A DNA stretch of 64,000 nucleotides from CAZNPU01 sp964575335 (GTDB lineage: Bacteria > Planctomycetota > Phycisphaerae > Phycisphaerales > SM1A02), in NCBI GenBank assembly GCA_964575335.1, contig CAZNPU010000002.1, positions 1 to 64,000 of the forward strand, read 5' to 3'. Of the stretch, positions 17,629-25,714 are shown piece by piece; positions within the stretch are counted from its first letter, which is position 1; every line of letters starts with the position of its first letter. The position numbers were made by a program, and so were the translations under genes. The notes beneath the pieces are model-generated. The model was not told the DNA's origin, made no database searches, and saw nothing but the letters and a program-made list of their open reading frames with translations.

Positions 17629-18597
17629 ATGATACGCGTTCAGGCTTCTGCATTACGGCACAACAGCTCGTTGCGTTTGGCGGAGAATGGTGCGCCTCAT
17701 CCGCTGGCGATGCGAGCCGCGGCGACGTCCTGCTCACTTCTCATCACCGGCGAAACCGGCACCGGCAAAGGCCACCTGGCCCGGTGGATTCACGATCACA
17801 GCCCGCGATCCAAAAAACCGTTTGTGCCCGTGAACTGCGGCGCCATTCCGGATGGCTTGATCGACAGCCATCTTTTCGGCCATGTTCGAGGCGCGTTCAG
17901 CGGGGCGGAAAGCGATCATCCCGGCCTCGTACGGGCAGCAGACGGCGGCACGCTTTTGCTTGACGAAATCAGCGAGCTTCCACCCACCGCGCAGGTGCGG
18001 CTGCTGCGGCTGCTCGAAGAACGTGAAGTTCAGCCGGTGGGCCACCCGCGTCCGGTCAAGGTCGATGTGCGGATCATCGCAGCCACCAACCGGGATCTGC
18101 TGGAGGCAGTAAACCAGGGCACATTCCGGCAGGATCTTTACTTCCGCCTGGATGTTGTGCGTCTGCACATTCTGCCGCTGCGTGAACGGACGGATGAAAT
18201 TCGACAGCTCCTGGCGTGTTTCAACGCCCAGTTCGCAGCGCGGTACGGTCATGGCGAACACGAGTTTGACGAATCGGCGCTGCGGATGCTCGAACAGTAC
18301 CACTGGCCCGGCAACATCCGCGAACTGCGAACCGTTGTGGAGCGGCTGCATGTTTTGTGCCGGCCAGACAGCGGGCCGATCTCCGAGCACGAGCTTGGGG
18401 TCTTTGGACAGCTTCGAGCGGCAAAGCTCTCGTCTCGTGAAGTCAGCTGCAACCCGCTCCAGAGATTCAAACATGCCGCCGTCCAGCAGGCGCTCAGCGC
18501 CAGCCGCGGGAATATCAGCAAGGCCGCCACAACCTTGGGCGTGCATCGCTCCACGATCTACCGCTGGCTCGCTCAGCAGCAGCGTGTTCCGGCATAA
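17629..18597 (+). CDS. Sigma-54 activator without sensory domain (AAA+ plus Fis-type HTH)
   Basis: This protein of about 322 residues is a sigma-54-dependent activator reduced to its core. After about 40 N-terminal residues come Walker A GETGTGKGHLAR, the sigma-contacting loop GAFSGA (canonical GAFTGA), Walker B GGTLLLDEISE, sensor I AATNRD and the arginine-finger region FRQDLYFRLDV. A Fis-type helix-turn-helix near the C terminus (NISKAATTLGVHRSTIYRWL) binds DNA. No receiver, GAF or PAS domain precedes the ATPase, so control must come from a partner. Start 17629 is chosen from AAGGGA 6 bases upstream; the frame is open to 17545. A close paralogue lies at 24113-25087. The oxoprolinase-like gene starts 193 bp downstream. 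Confidence 0.85.
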   Translation: MIRVQASALRHNSSLRLAENGAPHPLAMRAAATSCSLLITGETGTGKGHLARWIHDHSPRSKKPFVPVNCGAIPDGLIDSHLFGHVRGAFSGAESDHPGLVRAADGGTLLLDEISELPPTAQVRLLRLLEEREVQPVGHPRPVKVDVRIIAATNRDLLEAVNQGTFRQDLYFRLDVVRLHILPLRERTDEIRQLLACFNAQFAARYGHGEHEFDESALRMLEQYHWPGNIRELRTVVERLHVLCRPDSGPISEHELGVFGQLRAAKLSSREVSCNPLQRFKHAAVQQALSASRGNISKAATTLGVHRSTIYRWLAQQQRVPA

Positions 18598-18790
18598 GAC
18601 ACGTATGCCGCCGCGCCGGTTCGGAAATAAGGCGACGGCAAAAGCGACGCCGCCGCAACATGTATTCTCTTGAGCTGCCGCCTGCATCAGGGGCAGCAGG
18701 CCCATATCGGGCTGCAGGGCTTGAGCGAAAGCCTTTCGCCAGCACATCGCATGAGTTGCTTCAGAACAGGCTCGATGAATATCCTGCCGG

Positions 18791-21700
18791 GTGACGAATT
18801 TTTCTGGCGCGCCATGGCATATCTGGATTGACACCGGCGGCACGTTTACCGATTGTCTCGGCCGTGATCCGGGCGGCGCAATGCATCGCGCGAAAGTTCT
18901 CAGCAGCGGGGCGTTGCGAGGCCGCATTCTCAGGCGGCTTGATGATCGGCAGTACGTTGTGCGCGAAAGCTGGGGCGCGTGCGATGATTTCGTTGCCGGT
19001 TTTGATCTGCGCGTCATCGACAGCAGGCAGACGGCTGCGGTCAAAATCAGGCGTTACAGAAGCGCAGAATCAATCATCGAACTGGCATCGCCGCCTGAAT
19101 GGCCGCTTTCCCCAGGCACGCTGATTGAAGTGTGCAGCGGCGAGCCGGCGCCGATACTTGCTGCGCGACTGGTGACCCAAACGCCAGCCGGTTGCGCGTT
19201 GCCTCCGATTCACATGCGGCTTGCCACGACGCGCGGCACCAATGCGCTGCTGGAGCGGCGCGGCGCACGCATGGCGCTGTTCATCACGGAAGGGTTCGGC
19301 GATCTGCTAGCCATCGGCGATCAGCAGCGCCCTGAGCTTTTTGCCCTGAAGATCGAAAAGCCGCTGCCGCTTGCGGAAACGATCGTTGAAGTGCGCGAGC
19401 GATGTGCAGCAGATGGCGATGTGCTTGTGCCGCTTGATGAATCTGCTGTGCTGGCAGAAGCGTCCCGACTGATTGCGCAGGGCATTCGCTCTGCCGCTGT
19501 TGCGCTGATGCACAGTCATGTCAACGCTGCCCACGAACAGCGCGTGCGTGATCTGCTTTTGTCAGCCGGCTTTACGCATGTTTCTTGCTCAAGTGAGCTT
19601 GCGCCGTTGATTCGCCTGTTGCCGCGTGCGCAGACTGCAGTGGCGGATGCGTATCTCGCGCCGATCGTGCAGCAGTATCTTCAGGAAGTCGCCAGTGTTC
19701 TTGCAACGCCGAAGCGTGCTTCACCTAATGCATTAAGCGCAAGCTCTCGATTGCACGTAATGACCAGCGCAGGCGGGTTGGTGCGCGATGCGGATTACCA
19801 CTCGTGCGACAGTTTGCTCAGCGGTCCGGCGGGCGGTGTTGCAGGTGCGGCTGCGATTGGACGTCAGTCGGGATTTGATCGCGTCATCAGCTTTGACATG
19901 GGCGGCACCAGCACTGACGTGGCGCGATTTGACGGCGATTTTGAGTATCGATTCGAACACACCGTCGGCGGCGTGCGGCTGGTCTCGCCCGCATTGGCCA
20001 TTGAAACTGTCGCAGCCGGCGGCGGATCGATATGCGATTTTTGCGATGGGCGGCTTACGGTCGGGCCGGACAGCGCGGGCGCCATTCCGGGGCCGGCGTG
20101 TTACGGTCTTGGCGGTCCGCTGACGCTCACCGACGCCAATGTGCTTCTTGGCAGAATCGATCCTGAGCAATTTGAGATTCCCATCAACCCAGCCGCGGCG
20201 CAGGCAGTGTTTGAAGACCTGTTTCATCGCGTTGCGCAGCACGCAGAACATTCGCCGTCGCGAGATTCTCTGCTCGAAGGCTTGCTGGAAATCGCCAACG
20301 AACGCATGGCTGCTGCCATTAAGCAGATATCAGTGCGCCGCGGTTACGATCCCAAAGACTACGCCATGGTGTCCTTCGGCGGCGCAGGCGGACAGCATGC
20401 GTGCGCTGTGGCCCAGCGGCTGGGAATTCAAACGGTGCTCATGCCCGCCGATGCGTCGCTGCTGAGCGCATACGGCCTGGGCGCTGCGCTTATTGAACGA
20501 TTCGCGCAGCGTCAGGTGCTCCAGACGCTGAACCAATGCAGCGCGCATCTGCAGCAGTGGTTGACGGAGCTGGCGACGCAAGCCAGTGATGCGGTGCTGG
20601 CTGAGGGCGTCGATCGCAGCGATATTGAAATTCGCCGATGCATCGTCAACCTTCGGTTGCTTGGACAGGACACTTCATTGCCGATCGATCTGATGGAAAA
20701 GATCACATTTGAAATCGGCGAGAAAGCGCCGGTCGATGGCAACCAGATTGCTCTGCAACTGCGTGACCAGTTCGTTGAGCAGTATGTGGCAACATACGGC
20801 CACGCGCCGGCGCTGGACGCCAAACCCATTGAGGTGGAGTCCATCCGCGTAGTTGTTTCGGTCAAACCGCCGCAGCGTCCGCAGCCGGCAACGACAGGAA
20901 AGACCGTTCGCATTGCTCCCCATCGGTACGTTCGCGCGCGGTTCGATGGACAGTGGCGCGAGACAGCAGCGTTCGATCGCAGCGAGCTTAAGCCCGGAGC
21001 GCGCATCGATGGCCCGGCGCTTGTCTTTGATCGCCGCAGCGTGTTTGTCATTGAATCAAACTGGCGGGCCAGCGTCGATTCAGCAGGCACATTGATCGCG
21101 CAGTGGAGCGGCTCGCAGACTTCGCCAGCGCAGTGTGCTCATTCCGAGATCGTGCAGCGGGAGTTGTTCACCAACCGCTTTGCGTCAATTGCTGCTGACA
21201 TGGGGCAGATGCTCCAGCGCACATCGCTGTCGACCAATGTAAAGGAGCGGCTGGATTTCTCGTGCGCACTGCTGGATGCGGAAGGCGAACTGATCGTCAA
21301 CGCGCCGCATATTCCGGTGCATCTGGGTGCGCTGGGCTTATGTGTTCGCACTGTGCGCGATGTTGTGGCGATGGATGATGGCGATGTGATCGTCACCAAC
21401 CACCCGGCATACGGCGGATCGCATCTGCCCGACATCACCGTCATCACGCCGGTGTATTGCTCCGCTGACGACGCGAGTAGGCCTGCGATATTGCTCGGTT
21501 ACGTCGCCAGCCGGGCCCATCATGCTGAAATCGGCGGAACGCGTCCCGGCTCGATGCCCCCGAACGCCCGCAGTCTGGCTGAAGAGGGCGTGGTGATTCC
21601 GCCAATGCATCTGCTCAGACGTGGCATATCGCGATTTGATGTCATCGAAAAAGTGCTGCGCGACGCTGCGCATCCTTCACGCGCAGTTACTGACAACCTG

Positions 21701-22702
21701 GCCGATCTGCAGGCGCAAGTGGCGGCCAATCATCGAGGCGCAGAAGCGCTGCGTCAATTGGCAAAGGAGCATGGCGCAGCAGTGGTGATCGAGCAGATGC
21801 GCGCCATAAAGCATCTGGCGGAATCACTGGCGAGACGCTCGCTGGCAGCATTGCCCAAGCAGCGCGTTCAGGCGATTGAGCGACTGGACGACGGCTCGCC
21901 GATCTGCGTCACAATTGACTGCTCGAGCGATCACGCAGTCTTCGATTTTGCAGGCACAGCTGCCCAGCACGCAGGGAACCTCAACGCCACGCCTGCCATC
22001 GTGCGCAGCGCTGTGCTGTATGTTCTGCGCCTGCTTATCGGTGAACGGCTGCCGCTGAACGAAGGCATCATGCATGCAATTGATCTTCGTGTGCCTGAGG
22101 GTTTGCTCAATCCGCAATTCACGGATGACGACCGCTGCTCGCCAGCTGTTGTGGGAGGCAACACGGAAACAAGCCAGCGCGTCGTCGACACGCTGCTCAA
22201 GGCGCTGGGAATTGCAGGATGCAGCCAGGGCACGATGAACAATGTGCTGTTCGGCAACGAGCGGTTCGGCTATTACGAAACCGTCTGCGGCGGCAGTGGG
22301 GCAGGGCCCGATTTTCATGGCGCTGATGCGGTGCATACGCACATGACAAACACGCGCATGACCGATCCGGAAATCATCGAACATCGTTATCCCGTGCGCG
22401 TGAATCGGTTCACCATTCGACGCAATTCCGGCGGGGATGGTCGATATCGCGGCGGCTGCGGCGCAGTCAGAGAAATCACGTTCCTTGCTCCAATGTCGCT
22501 TTCAGTCTTGACGCAGCACCGCGTCGAAGCGCCGTTTGGATTGCAGGGCGGCAAACCCGGAAAAACCGGTCGGCAGCGCGTTGTGCGCGCAGGCGGCGAG
22601 GTGATCGAACTGCACTCCATTGACGGATGCGAAGTTGAACCGGGCGACTGTCTGATTCTCGAAACCCCAGGCGGAGGCGGTTTCGGCGCAGCAGGCCAAT
22701 GA
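18791..22702 (+). CDS. Fused hydantoinase A/B, 5-oxoprolinase-like
   Basis: This 1303-residue ATP-dependent amidohydrolase carries both subunits in one chain. Residues 1 to about 775 match HyuA/HydA: the ASKHA phosphate loop IDTGGTFTD near the start, ATTRGTNALLERRG, and the actin-like FDMGGTSTDVARF. From about 785 the HyuB/HydB half begins (RTSLSTNVKERLDFS, NHPAYGGSHLPD, HHAEIGGTRPGSMP). The one-chain layout and length match ATP-hydrolysing 5-oxoprolinase (about 1280 residues), which converts 5-oxoproline to glutamate, although N-methylhydantoin or caprolactam hydrolases share it. Start GTG 18791 lacks a clear ribosome binding site. A sigma-54 activator lies upstream on the same strand. I saw no -24/-12 promoter between them. 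Confidence 0.85.
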   Translation: MTNFSGAPWHIWIDTGGTFTDCLGRDPGGAMHRAKVLSSGALRGRILRRLDDRQYVVRESWGACDDFVAGFDLRVIDSRQTAAVKIRRYRSAESIIELASPPEWPLSPGTLIEVCSGEPAPILAARLVTQTPAGCALPPIHMRLATTRGTNALLERRGARMALFITEGFGDLLAIGDQQRPELFALKIEKPLPLAETIVEVRERCAADGDVLVPLDESAVLAEASRLIAQGIRSAAVALMHSHVNAAHEQRVRDLLLSAGFTHVSCSSELAPLIRLLPRAQTAVADAYLAPIVQQYLQEVASVLATPKRASPNALSASSRLHVMTSAGGLVRDADYHSCDSLLSGPAGGVAGAAAIGRQSGFDRVISFDMGGTSTDVARFDGDFEYRFEHTVGGVRLVSPALAIETVAAGGGSICDFCDGRLTVGPDSAGAIPGPACYGLGGPLTLTDANVLLGRIDPEQFEIPINPAAAQAVFEDLFHRVAQHAEHSPSRDSLLEGLLEIANERMAAAIKQISVRRGYDPKDYAMVSFGGAGGQHACAVAQRLGIQTVLMPADASLLSAYGLGAALIERFAQRQVLQTLNQCSAHLQQWLTELATQASDAVLAEGVDRSDIEIRRCIVNLRLLGQDTSLPIDLMEKITFEIGEKAPVDGNQIALQLRDQFVEQYVATYGHAPALDAKPIEVESIRVVVSVKPPQRPQPATTGKTVRIAPHRYVRARFDGQWRETAAFDRSELKPGARIDGPALVFDRRSVFVIESNWRASVDSAGTLIAQWSGSQTSPAQCAHSEIVQRELFTNRFASIAADMGQMLQRTSLSTNVKERLDFSCALLDAEGELIVNAPHIPVHLGALGLCVRTVRDVVAMDDGDVIVTNHPAYGGSHLPDITVITPVYCSADDASRPAILLGYVASRAHHAEIGGTRPGSMPPNARSLAEEGVVIPPMHLLRRGISRFDVIEKVLRDAAHPSRAVTDNLADLQAQVAANHRGAEALRQLAKEHGAAVVIEQMRAIKHLAESLARRSLAALPKQRVQAIERLDDGSPICVTIDCSSDHAVFDFAGTAAQHAGNLNATPAIVRSAVLYVLRLLIGERLPLNEGIMHAIDLRVPEGLLNPQFTDDDRCSPAVVGGNTETSQRVVDTLLKALGIAGCSQGTMNNVLFGNERFGYYETVCGGSGAGPDFHGADAVHTHMTNTRMTDPEIIEHRYPVRVNRFTIRRNSGGDGRYRGGCGAVREITFLAPMSLSVLTQHRVEAPFGLQGGKPGKTGRQRVVRAGGEVIELHSIDGCEVEPGDCLILETPGGGGFGAAGQ

Positions 22703-22764
22703 ATGCGCAGGCAGGTCGAGTGATGAATTGAGTCAACGAAAACGAGCTTGAGGCGGTCCAAAAA

Positions 22765-22809
22765 AATTCCACGCCGTGCCCGCCGGCACGACGCGGAGAG
22801 AAGAGAGAG
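22765..22809. repeat. Hairpin repeat copy 1 (45 bp)
   Basis: This 45-bp unit begins AATTCCACGCCGTGCC, contains the inverted repeat GTGCC-CGCC-GGCAC and ends in the purine tract GGAGAGAAGAGAGAG. It is preceded by A7; read on the - strand this gives a hairpin followed by TTTTTTT, which could act as a terminator. Confidence 0.75.
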
Positions 22810-22861
22810 AGTCTGTTTGGAACATCAAGCAGCAGGGGGGCCTGAGTGAGTGAGGTTCCAG

Positions 22862-22906
22862 AATTCCACGCCGTGCCCGCCGGCACGACGCGGAGAGAAG
22901 AGAGAG
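22862..22906. repeat. Hairpin repeat copy 2 (45 bp)
   Basis: This is identical to the unit at 22765-22809, after which the two diverge (AGTCTG versus CTTGTCGGG). Spacing between the copies is 97 bp. It abuts the assembly gap, and its last part is duplicated exactly on the far side. Confidence 0.75.
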
Positions 22907-22930
22907 CTTGTCGGGTCGAATTGGCTGGCG

Positions 22931-23030
22931 NNNNNNNNNNNNNNNNNNNNNNNNNNNNNNNNNNNNNNNNNNNNNNNNNNNNNNNNNNNNNNNNNNNNNN
23001 NNNNNNNNNNNNNNNNNNNNNNNNNNNNNN
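22931..23030. other. Assembly gap, 100 N, flanked by identical 55-bp ends
   Basis: There are exactly 100 N. The 55 bases before (22876-22930) and the 55 bases after (23031-23085) are identical. This is what a scaffolder leaves when two contigs overlap by one k-mer and are joined with a placeholder, so the real length is uncertain and could be no gap at all. Confidence 0.9.
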
Positions 23031-23085
23031 CCCGCCGGCACGACGCGGAGAGAAGAGAGAGCTTGTCGGGTCGAATTGGCTGGCG
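23031..23085. repeat. Hairpin repeat copy 3 (partial, after the gap)
   Basis: The segment starts inside the repeat at CCCGCCGGCACG and continues through the purine tract to TTGGCTGGCG. It repeats 22876-22930 base for base. It may be the same physical copy as copy 2 if the gap is artificial. Confidence 0.6.
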
Positions 23086-23155
23086 ACTGACGCCGATGCC
23101 AATGTGCCCTTGAAATCCGCAGCTCACCTTTCGGTCAGCAGCGCACCTGATTGAT

Positions 23156-23797
23156 TCATCCAGAGCCAGTCGCTGGCTTTGGATCCTGCGTTCTCATTCC
23201 CCCAACCTCATCATCCAAACGGTCGTCGCCTGGAAGAAGCGTTGCGTGATCAGCAATTCTGTTGGTCTGAATCGCTGTCGCTGCTGATGCGACAAGCGTC
23301 TGTGTGTGCATATGTTCTGAACTGTCGCCCCACAAACGGCCGTTGCGGCTCAACTTGCTCAGCCGATTCTCGCAGTCAGCGCCGTTGAACTGTCCGGGGG
23401 CAACGGCTGCGGCGGTTGTCTGACTCAGCAGGGCAATGGCGGCAGCAGCCTGTTCAGGATTCTGGACATAAAGATCGCACCCCAGCGAGGCGACATGCTG
23501 CGCCAATTCTGGCTCCGGCAACAACCCCACGCTGCCTACTCGAAAAGCAAAGCTATGGCGATCAGCCAGGAGCTGTTTCAACTCCGCGCCATAGCGAGCC
23601 AGAGTCGGCTGATCGAGCACGATGCACAAGACGATGCGCTCGCTGCTGCCAAGTGCGAGCATTCGGCGTAAACCCCGCAAGTGTGAAGTCACGCCAACGT
23701 GCGGAAGATTCTGCCGCACCAGCAACCGCCGCAGTTGCTCGGCTGATTCCGAGGCGCCGACGATTACCGTAACAGGATGTGGCGTTCTCTCCTCCAT
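23156..23797 (-). CDS. Degenerate receiver-like protein, probable regulator
   Basis: This protein of about 213 residues has an N-terminal alternating beta/alpha segment (about 7-120) that looks like a response-regulator receiver. The first strand VTVIVGAS lacks the acidic pair, an Asp follows the third strand (CIVLDQP), and the fifth strand has Gln-Asn (YVQNPEQ) where receivers have Lys-Pro. It is therefore a pseudo-receiver at best. The C-terminal 90 residues are low-complexity. Start ATG 23797 is implied by a consensus sigma-54 promoter at 23812-23829; an upstream ATG at 23851 would precede the promoter. It lies downstream of a receiver-less sigma-54 activator on the same strand and could be its partner. 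Family assignment is tentative. Confidence 0.5.
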   Translation of the reverse strand: MEERTPHPVTVIVGASESAEQLRRLLVRQNLPHVGVTSHLRGLRRMLALGSSERIVLCIVLDQPTLARYGAELKQLLADRHSFAFRVGSVGLLPEPELAQHVASLGCDLYVQNPEQAAAAIALLSQTTAAAVAPGQFNGADCENRLSKLSRNGRLWGDSSEHMHTQTLVASAATAIQTNRIADHATLLPGDDRLDDEVGGMRTQDPKPATGSG

Positions 23798-23811
23798 CTG
23801 CCAGGCGGGCT

Positions 23812-23829
23812 GTGCAATTGCCGTGCCAA
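23812..23829 (-). promoter_or_regulatory. Consensus sigma-54 (-24/-12) promoter
   Basis: On the - strand the sequence is TTGGCACGGCAATTGCAC: the -24 element TGGCACG, four bases, then the -12 element TTGCA, with GG (23827-23826) and GC (23815-23814) exactly 12 bp apart. It matches the sigma-54 consensus at all strongly conserved positions. The start site would be near 23802, about 5 bp before ATG 23797, so the mRNA would be almost leaderless. Confidence 0.75.
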
Positions 23830-24112
23830 CTAATTGGGGGTACAGCCCCATTTTTTGAGCGCCAGCACAATATCTTGGGCCATCAAACGCATATAAAACA
23901 CGCGTTGCAACACTCGGTGATGCAACAATGCGACACTCGCCGCCCGGGAAACGGTCGGATTTCTGCCCCGATGCTGTAGCGGCCTGATGGCTGCGACATG
24001 AGCTGTCGCAAAACTGCGACACACTCCCACCGCGGCGTCAAAACGAAGAGAAATGTCTGCGAAAATTTTCGCAGTTTTTCGTCATTCGGTTCCCCGCGGC
24101 AGCAAAATTGGC

Positions 24113-25087
24113 TCAGGATTGGCCCCGCAGCCAGCGATAGATCGTGCTCCGGTGAACTCCGAACACCTCTGCGGCCCGCGTGATCGACCCGCCGCTGTTC
24201 GCCAGAACCCGTCGCACCTGTTCAAGTTTGATCCGCTCGACCAGTTCCCGGCCGGCGCCGATCTGTGGCGAGGGGGTCAACTGGCCGAACTCAAGCAGAT
24301 GACCAACCGTGATCTGCTCGCCGGGACAAAGAACGTGAAGCCGTTCAACAAGCGTTCGAAGCTGCCGCACGTTGCCCGGCCACGGATAGTTCATCAGAAC
24401 CTGCTGCGCATCATCGCCAAATTCAAGCGGGCGCTGCCGATAAAGCTCAGCAAGCTCGAGGTTGAACCGCTCCAGCAGCTCCGGCAGTTCGTCGATTCGC
24501 TCCCGCAAAGGCGGCACGCGCAGTCGAATAATGTCCAGGCGAAACAGCAGATCCTCTCGAAAACGTCCGTCAGCGACTGCCGCATCAAGATCGCAGTTCG
24601 TCGCTGCAACCACGCGCACGTCCACTTTCACCGGCTGGGAATGGCCCACCGGCTGCACCTCGCGCTCCTGCAGGAGCCGAAGCAGTCTCGTTTGGGCTGA
24701 TGCCGGCAGCTCGCTGACTTCATCAAGCAGCAGCGTGCCGCGCTCAGCGGCCCGAACCAGGCCCACGTGATCGCTCACTGCGCCGCTGAATGCGCCGCGC
24801 ACGTGTCCAAACAGTTGGCTGTCGATCAAACTGTCAGGAATGGCCCCGCAGTTGACGGGAATGAACGGCCCTCGTGCGCGTGGACTGTGCTCATGAATCC
24901 ACCGCGCGAGAAATCCCTTGCCCACGCCGGTTTCCCCGGTGATGAGAATGGTGCATTCCGCATTGGCAGCACGAGCCACGATCTGGGAATCGATCTTGGC
25001 CGGCAGCCCTGCCATGTCATCGGGCTGCATCATGTCGCCTGCGTTTGGCTGTTTAGGGCGATCGACCGCCTTGGACCGGTGGGCCAT
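24113..25087 (-). CDS. Sigma-54 activator without sensory domain (paralogue of 17629-18597)
   Basis: This 324-residue sigma-54 activator is built like the paralogue 6 kb away: about 45 N-terminal residues, Walker A GETGVGKGFLARWIH, the sigma loop GAFSGA, Walker B GTLLLDEVSE, an AATNCD sensor segment, FREDLLFRLDI and a C-terminal Fis-type HTH (SITRAAEVFGVHRSTIYRWL). Both share the same Thr-to-Ser variant in the GAFTGA loop. No receiver or small-molecule domain is fused. GGAG lies 3 bases before the ATG, inside a purine-rich leader. The degenerate receiver-like gene with a sigma-54 promoter lies downstream and is the most obvious target or partner. The two activators face each other across the oxoprolinase gene and repeats. 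Confidence 0.88.
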   Translation of the reverse strand: MAHRSKAVDRPKQPNAGDMMQPDDMAGLPAKIDSQIVARAANAECTILITGETGVGKGFLARWIHEHSPRARGPFIPVNCGAIPDSLIDSQLFGHVRGAFSGAVSDHVGLVRAAERGTLLLDEVSELPASAQTRLLRLLQEREVQPVGHSQPVKVDVRVVAATNCDLDAAVADGRFREDLLFRLDIIRLRVPPLRERIDELPELLERFNLELAELYRQRPLEFGDDAQQVLMNYPWPGNVRQLRTLVERLHVLCPGEQITVGHLLEFGQLTPSPQIGAGRELVERIKLEQVRRVLANSGGSITRAAEVFGVHRSTIYRWLRGQS

Positions 25088-25100
25088 TGCTCCACTCTCT

Positions 25101-25403
25101 TCAGTTCTCGGCCGCTCTCTCTTCTCTCCGGCCGTCGGGAATCACAAAGAGGATTCCCATTTCAAACATGCCGCCACATACACAGCACATGTGAGCGGTT
25201 TCATCAGGCAGCTTGAGAATTGTGCAGAGTAGAGCAGAGATGTGAGCCTGATGCAGGCAGGCGCTTGTCATGCAACAACGGTCGCATCCCGTTTGCTTAC
25301 GTGACTCGACACAACCGTTCGCATCAAAGTCAAACAAGCAATCGCAGCATTCAACTCGATAGCAGGTTTTAGTTCTGCGCTCGTCCTGCGATAGTCGCGC
25401 CAC
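25101..25403 (-). CDS. Possible small Cys-rich protein, doubtful
   Basis: A GTG frame of 100 codons ends 13 bp before the sigma-54 activator gene and has AAGG 3 bases upstream. It contains twelve cysteines, several as CC or CxC (ECCDC, DRCC, MCCVCGG), which could bind zinc or an Fe-S cluster. Against it, the third-position base usage does not look like neighbouring genes, its last codons run through the purine tract that belongs to the repeat family, and I know no matching family. The rest of the gap, 25404-25714, holds another CT-rich tract (25441-25454) but no gene I can support. Confidence 0.25.
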   Translation of the reverse strand: MARLSQDERRTKTCYRVECCDCLFDFDANGCVESRKQTGCDRCCMTSACLHQAHISALLCTILKLPDETAHMCCVCGGMFEMGILFVIPDGRREERAAEN

Positions 25404-25714
25404 GCGCCTTGTGCCTCTGCTGGCACACGCGGTGCAAGGTCTCTCTTCTCTCTCTTGCTATGGTTCTTCCGGCTGCTTTCTCCATACTCCGAATCTGCCC
25501 CGCCGCACTCGTACGGAAACAGGGAAGACCCGTGCCTCTCTCAATGTCTATACAACAACATAAATCCCATGTCGTCAAGCCCTAAAGCTGCGCGGGGTGC
25601 AAAAAGTTCAGCCCCCTGACAGTCCGCTTCAGGTTTCACCAGATGTGCCCGGTTGCCTAGATTCTGTATTACCTGGCTGAACAGACGGCGCTCTTATGCG
25701 TGTTGTGATGATGA

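Noticed and set aside
18598..18790. Possible sigma-54 promoter before the oxoprolinase gene (TTGCT at about 18755)
   Set aside because: No GG lies 12 bp upstream of the GC, so the -24 element is absent.
17734..19044. Open frame of 436 codons on the - strand opposite the sigma-54 activator and oxoprolinase gene start
   Set aside because: The opposite strand encodes two clear protein families over the same bases, and the antisense frame has no recognisable motif or start signal.
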